Source: Cristatella mucedo (lineage: Eukaryota > Bryozoa > Phylactolaemata > Cristatellidae). Taken from it: 64,000 nucleotides of DNA. Where the stretch lies: positions 247,501 to 311,500 of the forward strand of contig WPIO01000141.1 of the NCBI GenBank assembly GCA_009760855.2, given 5' to 3'. Both the position numbers and the translations under genes were made by a program. Position 1 is the first letter of the stretch, and the number at the start of each line of letters is the position of its first letter. The notes beneath the pieces are model-generated. The model did not search any database and was not told the DNA's origin. It saw only the letters and a program-made list of their open reading frames with translations. Below are positions 36,561 through 50,839 of the stretch, one piece after another.

Positions 36561-36914
36561 CTCTCGGTCAAACCGGATCGGCATGAAATACACGCACCTG
36601 CTTCGGCAGCACGCTCACGCCTCATCCTAGACACCGCAGTCGAGCGTGAGAAAGTGCGCGGTCTTTATTGGTCCCCATCAGCTCCAACTTGCAGCGCAGC
36701 CTGACAGCGATACTGCTCGTCAAAATGCAGGGTTTGTACGCAACGTCTGCGCCTTTCAGAGGCTCAGACGTTAACTGCTTCAACCTTTACCTCCTTAAAA
36801 ATGAAAGAGGCAGCTGTCGATGAAATGACTGTCGATTTTTTGTACGTGCCTCAAAAGCACAAAGTCTGTTCGAAGCACTTTTACAGGCTGATAAGAAAAC
36901 ATATCAACAATAGC

Positions 36915-37045
36915 TGTTTTGGTCCAGCGGTTAAGGTGCTCACCCCGGCCAAGGTCTGGTCGTGGTCAAGGGCTCGAGCCCAGAGGCATATGTGAAGCAC
37001 CTGAATAGAGATTAAGTTCTCCTATGGTTCTATGCAAATGAATTA
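36915..37045 (+). repeat. SINE-A
   Basis: tRNA-like head with A-box region CCAGCGGTTAAGGTGCTCAC and B-box region AAGGGCTCGAGCCCAGAGG, then the LINE-B-like tail GAAGCACCTGAATAGAGATT and AAATGAATTATATA. Confidence 0.7.
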
Positions 37046-37459
37046 TATACTATATACTAGAGAATCATATACAAGAGAAAGCCCAGAAGCTCCACCGTAA
37101 GAAAAATATAAGAAGAGTTTTCTATAGGGAGAGAGGAAATTCTCGGGAGCGAGCAACTAATTAATTTTAAAATCTCGTCACACATAAGCGATTGTCTTCA
37201 CTGAACACCCTACTAAGCCAATTTAAAAGTTACACTCGACAGCTATTCTCAGCAGTAGGGAGAGTCCCGAAAGGGTAGATAGAGCGAGAAGTATGAGAAC
37301 GGGGGCATTCAGAATCAATTCTACCTTGCTAGCAAGCCGAGTAGCTTTCTGTATTAATATTGGGATAACAGGAAGTTGGAGGATACTGTCGTAGAACAAC
37401 AAAACATCCAATTGAATAAAAAGCATTTTAAATATTTTAAAAATTCTTGCATAACAATA

Positions 37460-37600
37460 ATAACATAAATAATAATAATTCACTTGATAAAGTGCTCTCA
37501 GAGAACTCAATCCCTTCCTAGGCGCTTTACACTTGCTGCAAAGAGAAACGCGATTGAATGGTGAGTAATAGCATGCTTGATAAACAGTCATTAGCTAAGC
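37460..37600 (-). repeat. LINE-B 3' tail
   Basis: Antisense ATT tail (AATAATAATTCACTTGATAA) followed by TTCCTAGGCGCTTTACACTT and the start of the 3' UTR. It abuts a TA/TG microsatellite. Confidence 0.7.
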
Positions 37601-37609
37601 AGGTGTAAA

Positions 37610-37611
37610 TT

Positions 37612-37676
<65 letters not shown>
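37610..37676. repeat. (TA)n(TG)n microsatellite
   Basis: About 20 bases of TA followed by about 40 bases of TG dinucleotides. Confidence 0.9.
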
Positions 37677-37680
<4 letters not shown>

Positions 37681-37731
37681 ATGGGTACCTATATCGATGC
37701 GAAGCAAAGCAGAAGAGTATTGTCCTAAAAT

Positions 37732-37956
37732 TTGGATTACAGAAGCAAGAGTATAGGAGAAGCTATAGCAAGGTGCCGGAAAAAGCACGAGTTAAAGATT
37801 GATGTTATAGGATTAGCAGATGTTTTTGAAAGATTACGTGATCTAGTAATTAAGAATTATGAAATAGATCCGGCAAAGTTTTTCACAACTCCACATTTAA
37901 CTTGGACTGCAGGTTTAAAACGTACTGGTGTTGCTCTCGAATTAATAACTGATTAG
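37732..37956 (+). pseudogene. Fragment resembling a family-B DNA polymerase of Maverick/Polinton-like elements
   Basis: A 74-codon open frame whose C-terminal part (TPHLTWTAGLKRTGVALEL) resembles the region seen in protein-primed B-family polymerases of Maverick/Polinton and related virus-like elements. Only this piece is present: no upstream exonuclease part and no downstream polymerase motifs, because a microsatellite precedes it and a LINE-B 3' tail starts at about 37962. Base composition is more A-rich than the flanking DNA. The assignment rests on remembered family resemblance and is moderate; it is a dead fragment either way. Confidence 0.45.
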
Positions 37957-37961
37957 GATAT

Positions 37962-39205
37962 AATGATAATAATAATGCACTTGATAAAGCGCCCTCAAAG
38001 AACTCAATCTCTCTCTAGGTGCTTTACATTTGCTACAAGGGGAAATGCAATTGAATGGTGAGTAATATCATGCTTGATAAACAAACAACATGAATAACAT
38101 GGTTAGGCGTGACATGCACAGGGTCAGCATGCAAATGTGGTTACTGGCAGCATGCACAGTGTCAGCACGCATAAGCACATCAAGGACGAATCACAGGGAC
38201 CCACTAAATGCTGTCCTGAATAGGTGTGTTTTTAAGTTCTTTTTAAATGTGGTCAGGTCAGGGGATGTTCTGACGCAGGTCGGGAGGGAGCCCCAGGCTT
38301 TGGGAGCACACCAACTAAATGCATGGTCTCCAAAGGATTCGAGGTTTGTACGAGGTATTTGTAGACTGTTGTATTCCGAAAAGCGGGTGGTACGATGCTT
38401 GGCCTGATGAGGTAGTATATCTGAGAGATAAGCTGGAGCCAAAGAATGAAGGGACCTACAAGTGAAAGCTGAAGCTGAAGTATGAAGCTGAAAATACGCA
38501 GATTTGACTGTGGAGCCGATATGGTCGTCTAACGAGAGGTCGCTTTGGAATATGACACCTAGATTTCGAGCTGATTCAACTGGAGATATGCTGGCAGAGC
38601 CAATTTTGAGCGTTAGTCTTTCTAATTTGTGAATCACACTGGGTTTACCCATAGCTAGTAGGTTAGTTTTATCATCGTTTAGTTTTAGAAAATTTGCTGC
38701 CATCTATGTGTGGATGCCATCAATACATGCACCAAGTGAGTTGAGAGAATTTGAGATGCTTGAAGGCTGGGAGGGATCAAAGCAAAGGTACAACTTAGTG
38801 TCATCCGCATGGAAGTGAAAGCCTAGATTGTGCTTGGCAATCACATCAGCAAGAGGGAGAGTATAAACCATGAAAAAAACCAGACCTAGCATGGAGCCCT
38901 GAGGTACCCCATATTTCAGAGGTACCTCGGATGATCTTTGTCCAATTCACGTCAATACTCTGGAGTCTCCCACTGAGATAGGACCTGAACCACTGCAGAG
39001 CAGTGCCAGCGATGCCCAGGCAAGATGAGAGGTGCTCTAGAAGAACTTTGTGATCGATGGTATCAAAAGCTGCCGAAAGATCGAGCAAAACAAGCAGAGA
39101 CAATCTACTCATGTCTGCATTCCTAAGTAGGTATACCCTAAGCAATGCTGACTCTGTGGAGTGATTAGCTCTAAAGCCAGACTGGAACTTTTCTAGCAAG
39201 GTGTG
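37962..39205 (-). pseudogene. LINE-B reverse transcriptase and 3' end, frameshifted
   Basis: The longest LINE-B copy here (about 1.24 kb). Reading from 39199 downward: FRANHSTESALLRVYLL, LLVLLDLSAAFDTIDHKVLL (RT palm start), then after a frame break VFFMVYTLPLADVIAKHN and the catalytic HADDTKLYLCF, then [38 protein letters not shown], and the C-terminal end [19 protein letters not shown]. The three frames 38846-39199, 38704-38892 and 38191-38703 are one gene broken by small frame changes. It ends with the usual core and ATT tail at 37965-37980. CR1/L2-type clade is likely; the 5' part (endonuclease) is missing. Confidence 0.85.
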
Positions 39206-39547
39206 AGGACATTAAGTCAAAATTACCGGTCGCCCTGTTATCCTAAGGCACCCGTGCGACAGTGACGTGGATTTATAAACGCGCGCTGGTCTCGTGGCTA
39301 TCACCTGAGGAGACGCGTTTGCACTCATCCTTTGCACCAAATTCATGCGTCCCACACAGCGACAGGGCAGACAGCAGGCGGCGCCCTCTGGGGGAGTACC
39401 TTAAAGGGCTCAGCACGTCTAGTGGGGTCGCGGAGTTGTACAGTCGTCAAAGGCCCTCGGAAATAGAACGGTCGGTAAATTCCTAAATTCGTCACCGCAA
39501 CCCTAGCTGGGTTTAAGCAGCATTGCATATAGAAGAACATTGAACAG

Positions 39548-40755
39548 ACCACACACAATCCGTGTCGTGTGGGGGTCAGGTCTCAGACATGAAAAGGGTC
39601 ACCTGTGGAGTCCCTCAAGGGTCTGTACTTGGTCCCTTGCTATTCTCCATTTATACGCAACCTCTGGGAAAAGTGATTAAGGCCCGTGGAATAGGATATC
39701 ACTTCTATGCTGACGATACTCAGTTGTATTTGTCATTTAAACCGTCGGAATCTGCTGCAGCAACTGAGAAACTGAATGCTTGCCTTGCCGATATTCAATC
39801 CTGGATGTCAGAAAACTTCCTGAAATTAAATGACGATAAAACCGAACTGCTTCTTATAGGACACCCTAAACGTGTGGCTGGATTAAAAGGCTTTGCTGTT
39901 CTAATAGGTGATGCTATTGTGCGACCATCACCACGTGCTCGTAATCTAGGTGTCGTGTTCGACAGCTGCCTCAAATTGAAAAGCTTCATTCAGAAGACTG
40001 CCTCTGCAGCTAGCCATCACATCCGATCCCTACCCAAGATTAGAAGCTGTCTCCCACAGTGGCTTGTAAAAAATTTAACTAGCTCTTTAGTTCTGTCTCG
40101 GCTTGATTATTGTAATTCCCTTTTGGCTGGGCTACCAAAGAAAGCTATTATGCCACTACAGCGGACTATGAATATGGCTGCAAGGCTGGTCTTCAAGTCC
40201 CAGCGGTTTGAGCACGTGTCACCTTTGCTGGAAGAGCTAGGATGGTTGCCGGTTGAGCAAAGGATACAGAGCAAAGTTCTTACGCTGACCCACAAGGCCC
40301 GCCACGGCTTGGCTCCTTCATACCTAGCTGAACTGCTGCATCAGTTTCAGCCTGTTCGCGCCCTCAGGTCCTGTGTGGACAATAAATTAGCTGTCCCATT
40401 CCTCCGCTTAAAGACAGTTGGCGACAGAAGCTTTAGCTCTGCAGGTCCTAGACTGCGGAACTCGCTTCCACAATTCTTACGCAACGACAACTACTCTCCA
40501 ACTGCCGACTATGGCACATCTTTTTCAGCGGTCCTGAACTGCTACTTCTATGCTACTCACTACCTCAACTGCCCTCCTAACTCTGCTATGCTTCCCACTT
40601 TCTCTTTGTTGCGTGAGACGAAGTCTGTTGGCTACCGAATGCGTACCGAAAGCCGCTTAGGCTGTGAGAGCGCTATACAGAACTCTCCTGCGTAACACCC
40701 ACATGGTCTTTATGACTTTGTGGAGTTACTGACGGAGATACATTACATTACCGTC
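39548..40755 (+). CDS. LINE-A reverse transcriptase C-terminal portion, open reading frame intact
   Basis: Retrotransposon ORF2 fragment open for 377 codons (39562-40695). In order: [20 protein letters not shown] (RT block B), [12 protein letters not shown] (catalytic aspartates), [89 protein letters not shown], and the natural end AIQNSPA. The 3' UTR finishes GACGGAGATACATTACATTA. The apparent start is only the first in-frame Met after a 5' truncation at about 39548; endonuclease and early RT motifs are absent. The open frame with little decay suggests recent insertion. Typical of the CR1/L2 group of non-LTR elements. Confidence 0.85.
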
Positions 40756-41108
40756 CATGCGCGGCGCGTTCAAGCGCTTGCAATGGCATGTGACCAAGCT
40801 AGCCGGAATCAGCCGTCGAAGTGCCTTGAGCTGATCCTCTCACTAATCACCCTCCCCCAATCGCGGCCGCCGCTCTGAATAAACTAGTGGGCGTAGACGG
40901 AAGTTGCGCTCATCACCCTCCCCACCGTGCTGCTGGCGTTCTCGCATTACACAAGTGAACCCAGGTTATGAATGAATGTATGTGTATGAATGTATCTCCG
41001 TCTGTAACTGAATATGGAGACATACGAACAAAGTAGCAGCAGCCGTCGGTGGAAGCAGTTTTGAAACAGCTCTGCAGAAAGCAGCCGCGAGAGCAAAGAA
41101 GAAGAGCT

Positions 41109-41110
<2 letters not shown>

Positions 41111-41205
<95 letters not shown>

Positions 41206-41362
41206 GAGTGAGAGAGGGATAGAGAAAGAGACAGAGAGAGAAAAAGAGAGAGAGAAAGGTTGAGAGAGAGAGCGAGAGGGGGAGAGAGGAAGAGAGAGAG
41301 AGAGAGAGAGAAAGAGGAAGCGAGAGGGGGAGAGAGGGAGAGAGAGAGAGGTGGAGAGATAA

Positions 41363-41395
<33 letters not shown>

Positions 41396-41577
41396 GAGAG
41401 AGATAGGAAGAGTGAGAGAGGGATAGAGAGAGAGAAAGAGAGAGAGAGAGAGAAAGGTTAAGAGAGAGAGAGAGAGAGAGAGCGAAAGAGGGGGAGAGAG
41501 AAAGAGAGAGGGGGAGAGAGAGGTGGAGAGATAAAGAGAGAGAGAGGGAGAGAGAGAGGGAGAGATAGGAAGAGAGA

Positions 41578-41627
<50 letters not shown>

Positions 41628-41629
41628 TA

Positions 41630-41677
<48 letters not shown>

Positions 41678-42028
41678 GGGAGATAGAGGGAGAGGAAGAG
41701 ATAAAGAGAGGGATAGAGAGAGGGAGGAAGAGAGAGGGAGTGAGAGAGGGAGTGAGAGAGGGAGGGAGGGAGAGAGAGAGAGGGAGAGAGAGGGAGAAAG
41801 AGCTAGAAGGTGAGAGGGAGAAGGAGAGAGAAAGAATAGGTGAGAGAAAGGGTGTGAGAGAGAGGGAGAGAAAGAGCAAGAGGGAGAGAGAAAAGGAGGG
41901 AGAGAGAGAGGAGAGGGAGAGAGAGAGAGAGGGAGAGAGAGATAAAGAGAGGGAGAGAGAGGGAGAAGGAGAGAGAAAGGGGGAGAGAGAGAGGGAGAAG
42001 GAGAGAGAAAGGGGGGGGAGAGAGAGAG
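41111..42028. repeat. (GA)n purine tract, about 0.9 kb
   Basis: Nearly all purines on the plus strand: long perfect AG runs at the start, then interrupted AG with GGGA and AAAG variants. Open frames in both directions here (Ser/Leu-rich minus, Arg/Glu-rich plus) are low-complexity artefacts. Confidence 0.95.
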
Positions 42029-42748
42029 GACAGCCTGCCTACAGGCTGACGAGCACAGGCAGGGAAGTCCCTTGCTGCAGGACTAGCGGGTCACGCGACC
42101 GCAGCTGGCCCGCTGCAATTAAATCCAGCTTTAGTCAGCTGTTACTCTCTCACGGCAGCGCCTAATGAGGTGTTACTCAGTGCGCCGCCTCGCTGGCCTT
42201 GGTGAGTCCGGCTGGTGGCGGAACAGGACCATGGGCCACGCATGCCACGCCCACAAGGGCCTCCCGCGGAAACCTGACGGGCGGAGCGAGCGATTCCAGA
42301 GACTCATCTGAAGAGATGAGTGGACGCTTGCGCAGCCGCGTCGAACGCGCGCGCGTTCACTTCGAGCAGTTTCTCTCCGCGGAGAGGCCAGACCGGTGGG
42401 CATTAGGGCGGAAATCGTGCTGCCAGAGTGGCTCGCCGAGCCCGCTCGCGTATGAGCGGCGAGCCTTCAACGTGAAGTATCTGCACAGAGCTCCTCACGC
42501 TGGTGATCGATGGTGGGTGGCAATTTCCTTAAAGATCCAAATAGCCATTCTGGACGGTTTCTCGTGAATTCTAGTCGCTTGCGCCTTTGCCTCCAGAGGG
42601 CGCTACCGCTACTCTCGACCTGGCTCGGCTAAGCGTACCGGGTACAGCCTCGAAAATTCGGAGCTGTTTCATTATTGGTCAGCTTCAAAGCGAGGTTACT
42701 TTATCGGCTTCCGGAGGCACTTGTTCCGCGAGGGTAGTCGGGAGCCAC

Positions 42749-42930
42749 GAGGGCACACTGGGTGAGGCGATTGCTCTACGGCCTACGAGACCTCGTGTCT
42801 GAGGTCATGGGTTCGAATCCTGCTGTGGGCTCCTGTATCGCTGCTGCAAGTTGTGGTGGTAGCTGCAACGGCTCTTTTGCCGCTATACATAACGCAGTTT
42901 TTAAATCGGCAAGTATTTATTTATTACTTG
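42749..42930 (+). repeat. SINE-B
   Basis: Well preserved: GGCACACTGGGTGAGGCGAT (A-box side), GTCATGGGTTCGAATCCTGC (B box), TGTATCGCTGCTGCAAG body, and tail AAGTATTTATTTATTA. Confidence 0.8.
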
Positions 42931-44224
42931 CTCCATAAACGTTAGAACGACTATTTAGATGGCCGGGCTGGCAAGCCTGTCTCATCAGCGCTTCCTCTTC
43001 GGACAGAAGTGCAGTCGAGGCGTTTGCTTCCTTTAATAAAGAAGCCCAATGAGTTTTACGAAGGAAAGGCTAACAAGACCAGTTCAAATGTGGCTTTAAA
43101 ATCAGCTAGAATCTTTAGATTCGTTTACATCACTTCATGTTCACATAAGCATTTGTTCACATCCAATTGTGCCACAGGCTAGGAGCTGTAGTGAAAGCGT
43201 CGAAAAGCAGTGCTTGCACACTATGTCTAAACCTTCTAGAAGCTCAAATTCAGCTGCCTACCTCATAGGTCTAAGCCTGATAATAGCATCGCCTCAAAAA
43301 TTAAATTTGCCGAGTCTCGTTAGAATAAAGTCAATTATAAGCACTTTACAGGCATTCTATTCTCGCTACTCTTTAAAAAGTTGAACATTAAGCGTTGTCA
43401 CTAACTAGAGAATATAAAATACTCAGAAAAAAAGCACATGACAAGAGATTTTTGACATGGCAAGAGCAAACGGCCAGGAGCAAGGTATCCATTCCTTTGA
43501 TAATCTTGTCATGTCACTGATGGTCGTGAATTAGCGTAATACAATTCCACGATTGCTCTGGCCATAATCTATAACTGCTGCATAGCCTTGGAAATAGACT
43601 GAATTGCTCACACGTCATAAGCCAAAGGATGCTAGCATGGATAGATTCACAGGTTCCATAACGAAAGACAAAGTGAAAATCAAATACTGTTATGTAATCA
43701 ATAAGACAACTGAGGCAATGAAAAATATTTTATAAAAATGCTAGGTTCGCCGAGAGAGTTCGATCAACCTCTTCAGGAGGCTAGTTCCGAGAGACCTGAG
43801 TAGCAGGTACAGTTCCAACTGCTAATTGTGCCATCGGGGTATTTAGTCACTTTCCGATGGCAGGTCTGGCGGCGAATGAGTTTGCTTTCCAGGCACCTGC
43901 ATGGGGTGTGTGAGTCAAAGTAGCTATACCTACTTATGAACTATAATAAAAAGAATCGATATAACGCATGTATACAGCGAATTCCCAGAGATTCTATCTC
44001 TTTATAGTTTGGCTTTATATCAAAAAAGCTAATATTTTTCTTATTGTACCGTTGCATACTATATATTGACATGCTGAGGCATAGGACACGAGCAATAATA
44101 TTTCTTCATGCCATTTGAAATAAATCACAAACATCAGTTGTATGGTGAAGAAGACTCGCGAGCTGAAGTCTCCTGCTGCAAGAGTGCATGGTCTTGTGGC
44201 CTATGGGAGTTACAGACAGAGATA
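42930..44224. other. Stretch without recognised genes
   Basis: I see no conserved exon, RNA gene or known repeat. Open frames are under 75 codons and unremarkable. Confidence 0.5.
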
Positions 44225-44425
<201 letters not shown>

Positions 44426-44669
44426 ACACAAAAGGGGGCCGTGTACTTTTTCTCGTAGGGACCAGGATACCAGTTGCAGCAGAGACTGCAACAAAAGCAT
44501 CATTGGCAACGGATTCTTGTCTTGAGCTGTCAGTTAAGATCTCGCCCTCTCCAGCGCACACCGAAGAAGATGCTGGCTTTGCAGAATGGCAATAATGCTT
44601 GAGCATTGGGCCGCACATCGGGTGCATGCACAATGCACGATGTGCGGCTTCTTTTCATGTGCTTTCAGT

Positions 44670-44926
<257 letters not shown>

Positions 44927-45345
44927 CTGTGCAACAATTCTCAAACCGCAGCAACGTAACCCTATCTTAAAGAGACATTACTGCAAGACTTCTTAAGTGT
45001 AGCAACATAACCTGTGGATGCAAGATGGGCAGCAACCATAGTAACCATAAAGACTCTGGATTCGAAGCGATTGGAAGGGTCATTCAACACGATCGAACCA
45101 GATCAAAAGGAGTAAGTAGCTTCTTCACGAGAAAAACGAGCCGCTTTTACTGCCCATTCACCCTGTTAATTTATAGTATCGGCCAAAAGTTTGCACAATC
45201 TCATCGTAACCATATCCAATAGCAAAATAATTGAAGCTTTATCTGGAAAGTTCACAGAACCTAAATATTCATACAGAAAGAAAAGGCTTTACATTTCATT
45301 GGAACTAAGACAGAAGGTTGCAAAGGACCTGTTTACATACGATGA

Positions 45346-45520
45346 GCCGTGAAGGCACACTAGGCAAGGTGGTGGCTTTTCACGAACTTGGTCCCGAGAT
45401 CGTGAGTTTGAATCCTACGGTGGGCGATCCTTTATTGCCGCTGCAAGTGGTGGTCATAGCCATACAGTTTCTACTGTCGCTATACAAAAGATGCTGTTAA
45501 ATCAGCTAGTATTTTTTTTT
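45346..45520 (+). repeat. SINE-B, near full length
   Basis: Best copy of the family: GTGAAGGCACACTAGGCAAG (A-box region), CGTGAGTTTGAATCCTACGG (B box), GCGATCCTTTATTGCCGCTG body, CGCTATACAAAAGATGCTG, and TTAAATCAGCTAGTATTTT ending in a T run. A tRNA origin is inferred from the A and B boxes; I do not assign the parent tRNA. Confidence 0.8.
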
Positions 45521-47120
45521 ACCATAGATGCCCCCATACATTCAGCAGCCGTCGGATAATTGATCGTTGCAGAGGAGAGCTCACGTGACCCCGGGGCAGA
45601 GCCGACGCAAGAGAACCTGCAAAACCGCCATGAAGGCAGATGCCGGCAGTTGACAAAGAAGCCTGAAGCAGAAGCCGAGGTGACAGTGCCTATGTGGCCG
45701 ACTTCACAGGGTGGAGAGGCAGCCCTCGAGTGGCTAGGAATCTGGGCTCAGAGAGTAAAGATGTAAGGATGGAGGCACCAGACGTGCACCTTCGAGCACT
45801 CAGCCACACTGGCAAATGGCACTAAGGCACTCTCTCAGCGTGTAACAGCTCAAATGGCCAATGATTCAACTGAACAGTGGCAATGATAAGCTAATGGAGG
45901 CACCTACTGTAGGCACGAAAGTAAATTAAGTTACGTTAAGTTAAGTTATTAAGTAAATTACTTTCTATAATGTTTTCTTTTTGACAGTCGAAGCTCCAAG
46001 CACAGGCCCAAGCAAATGCCAGGGCTGCCTGAGCCTTCTTTGAATGAGGCCCCTGCTTCAATTCTGACTGGCATGACACCGGAGACAAGCAGGCCGATCG
46101 CGGGGATAGCACTCAGGGGTCAGGGACAATTTCATTGATCACAGCAGGGCAGGACTAACTTGGGCAGCATGTCAACATTATGTTGAAAAATGTGCTGGAA
46201 ATAAGCTGCTGCCATGATTACGATTGGGAAGCACCTGATTCATTCGATCGTTACATAAAACTTGTGCTGGTCTTCTGTCGCGAAGAGTAGTCGGCTTTAG
46301 GGTCTGTACATGAACATTGTAATGGCGTACAATGCAGCTGTTGCAGCTGCACTCTTGAAGAGAATCCTGGCAAAGAATGCTTCGGCTGCTGCTAAACTCA
46401 GCCAAGATGGTCACGTGGCTAGCCCGAAGCGTTCAGAAGGGGCAGGAGCATCTGGACTAGAAGCTACTTGGCAGCTGCTGGACAGCGAGTTCTCGAGCAA
46501 GTGAGATGGCTCGGAATCGACTCTGCATTTAGGGTTGCCAAGCTTGATAAGTAATCTATGCTCGTATTGGCTGGTAAGTCAAACCAAAGGGGAATTTTAA
46601 AACAAAAGAAAAGGACGTGTCTTGACAAATAAAACCATAATGCATATGGTGTTAAAGGTTGCTACATCTAAATACGGCCGTAATCTGTCGGTAGTTGAAT
46701 GAACAAGTATAATAATATTTTTGAGTAATTTTGTTCTGGACAGGACAAGACTCTAGCTTGAGTGTTGAGCTATGAAGAGAGCTAGGGGTCAAATGAAAGG
46801 TATGCCTGAAAATCTGACTGCGCATTGGCAGCAGCAGATCAGGCGGGAGTACGGCGAAAACGACAAGTAATAACAGGAATGGCCAAGTCTGAGAACAGGA
46901 GCTGTTGAGGCGAAGAACCGGAATCAGCAAGAACGAGCTGCCATATATCTTAGCAAAGTTTGAGAGGGAGCATTAGCCTATCAAATAGCAGGAATGCAAA
47001 TACAGTTAGGTTCATGTTGGTCGGTAAGGCTTAATCGGTGCTGCATTAGAAAGACTGCCAGGGAACTACCTCACATGGTCACTAGCCCGTGTCTATTTTG
47101 TGGGTTCCTCTCAATGGAAG
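45520..47120. other. Stretch without recognised genes
   Basis: Open frames at 45560-45766 (plus) and 46310-46504 (plus, Ala-rich) have gene-like composition but no family I recognise and no convincing splice chain. Otherwise nothing is seen. Confidence 0.4.
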
Positions 47121-47121
47121 C

Positions 47122-47459
47122 CTTTAAATAAATAAATACTAGCTGATTTAACAGCCTCTTTTATATAGCGACAGAATGATAATAATAATGATAACAATAA
47201 TAATGCATTCGATAAAGCGCCCTCAGAAAACTCAATCTCAGTTGCTGCAAAGGGAACACGGTCGAATGGTGAGTGGTATCATGCTTGATAAACAACACGA
47301 ATAACGTGGTTAGGGGTGACATGCAGAAGAGCCTTTACCGCTATCACCACCGCTTGCGGTGGCGATAAACAATAACCCACCGAAGAATTCGAACCTACGA
47401 CCTCGGGACCGAGGTCGTGAAAAGCAAGCATCTTACCAATGTGTGCAATGGCAGCTCAC

Positions 47460-47460
<1 letters not shown>
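47122..47460 (-). repeat. SINE-B interrupted by a LINE-B tail
   Basis: Antisense SINE-B begins with AATAAATAAATACTAGCTGA and runs to ATATAGCGACAGA at about 47169. A LINE-B 3' end (47170-47323) follows, then the SINE resumes with CAGAAGAGCCTTTACCGC to about 47460. CAGA occurs on both sides and may be the target duplication. Confidence 0.75.
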
Positions 47461-48974
<1,514 letters not shown>

Positions 48975-49144
48975 CATGCGTATACCCGGTGAATTGTATT
49001 GAAGCACCAGAAAGAATCAATTTGAGATCGAGATGATTATTTCAGATCGGGTTTCAGATGATAATCGGTTTCAGATGTGACCTGTCGAGCCGCGAAGTGC
49101 GAAAGCGACGGCCAAACGCTCCTCTGCGAATATAAATGTTCACC

Positions 49145-49206
49145 AAGACCACGTAGTGTATCTCCACCACGTAGCATATCTCCACCACGTAGCATATCTC
49201 CACCCC
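49145..49206 (+). repeat. 18-bp tandem repeat, about 3.5 copies
   Basis: Unit ACCACGTAGCATATCTCC repeated three to four times with minor changes. Confidence 0.8.
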
Positions 49207-49824
49207 ACCTACACCTGGGCAGGCCTGCTCTCGAGCGTTCGTCTAGATATCCCTCGCACGGCACTTGTATCTTCCCAGGTTTGGCCATAAAGACTTGTCA
49301 AGTGGCCCTAGACCGGCTGCATCGCTATTAACAAAAAAGTCCATAGTTATCAGCGGGCTATAAAACTAGCAGGTCACGAGTTACCCAGTAGGTGGCTGGT
49401 ACGGACATAGGATGCCAAATGCCCCACAAAGGTGTGCGGCATTAAGATGGATGAATGATCACGTAATTGAAGATGAATCGGAAGGCGCACGGAAGCCTTT
49501 TTGAGGACGCTTTTTGTTTGCCCTTGCAATTGCCACTAGAGAAACTGCTCGTGCCTGGCCAATGTGGAAGATGCCAAGATGCGACTCTGAAATGTCCATC
49601 TGCGGCCTGCAAGATTGGAACTTGCTTCGTTGCTTCCAGGTCTGAAACATCTGCTGGCCTACGCTAGGATTTTGGAGTGCCGATTCGTGTTCCTGACGGG
49701 GCAGCTGGTGCATGAGCTTTATGGGGCTGTTACTCTAGCCTTGGCCGAACCTGACTGATTTCCTCTATCGGACACAGAATGTTTTCATTTACCCGCGCTT
49801 GAGTGAATAAAAATAAAAACTAAA

Positions 49825-50360
49825 GGTCAGCTGGTCAAACAACCTCATTTATCTAGCAGCAGAAGAGCCTTGGCGTCTATCACCCCGGTGCAGTGGGCAC
49901 TAAAGGATTGCTTGCTGCATGAATCGAACCCACGATCTGGGTCTTTAAGAGCGAGCGAGCACATTACCACTGTGCCAAGACCTGGGGCACAAGCTCTAAT
50001 TGGATTTTTGCTGAGACATTTTTAAAACTGCTTTTAGGATACCGTACAACGCAAGAGGCCCGACACCTACTTTCCCGTGTACCTATAATAAAAAGCAAAC
50101 TTACAGCAGCAGCTATGGTACCCTAACTCTGCTCTAACTCTAACTCTGCTCGGGCAGTCTTTTAGTTTGTACGACAGGTGACTGCAAAATCGATTATCAG
50201 CTTATTCCAAAATTGGTTTGCATGGCGGCAGTAGAGCCTTAACGCTATTTACACCGTTGAGAGGCCAGTACTGAATTGTTTGGTGTATGACTCAAACCCG
50301 TAGTCTGAGTGGCCGGGTGCTGGCCGTCACCTTAAGGTTGGGCTAAGACCTAGTAGTGGG
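49825..50360 (-). repeat. Two SINE-B copies (49825-49990 and 50200-50360)
   Basis: Both are antisense. The first has CAGCAGAAGAGCCTTGGCGT, GAATCGAACCCACGATCTGG and CACTGTGCCAAGACC. The second has GGCGGCAGTAGAGCCTTAAC and GACTCAAACCCGTAGTCTGA, also ending near GCTAAGACC. Confidence 0.65.
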
Positions 50361-50399
50361 GTCGAAGGTCACCGGCTTGTCACATTAAAGTTGCCTGTC

Positions 50400-50670
50400 A
50401 GCTAAATTCTTACGAAATGACATCTATTCTGCTGCTGCCCACTATGGTAAGTCTTTTTCAGCCGTCCCGAGCTGCTACTTCCATGCTACTCACTGCCTCA
50501 ACTGCTCTCCTGACTCTGCTATGCTTCTCCCTTTCTCTTTGTATGAGATGAAGTCCGTTGGCTACCGCATGTGTACTGAAAGCCGCTTAGGCATTGAGCG
50601 TGCTATATGCAGCTATCCAGCGTAGCACCCGCATAGTCTATGCGGCTTTGTGGACGAGGATACATTACAT
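50400..50670 (+). repeat. LINE-A 3' fragment
   Basis: Remnants of the last coding part (GAGCTGCTACTTCCATGCTA, GATGAAGTCCGTTGGCTACC) and 3' UTR ending in GATACATTACATA. Diverged. Confidence 0.7.
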
Positions 50671-50839
50671 ATCTCTTGTAGGATCTGCCCAGAATCTGCG
50701 TGTCCTCTTCAGAAATTACTTGTCGCCAGGTGAGCAAAACCAATCCACAGTCATCTGCTTACTTTTAGCTACATAACATTGCAAAAATTATGCCTTACTT
50801 AAATAGGGACACAGCCACGCTGGTCCATGCAACTGTGAC

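Noticed and set aside
41740-42165. Arg/Glu-rich open frame and the 310-codon Ser/Leu-rich frame opposite it
   Set aside because: Both are translations of the GA tract, with no conserved domain.
45346-45520. A functional tRNA gene
   Set aside because: A and B boxes are present, but the sequence continues into a repeated body found many times in the window; it is a SINE.
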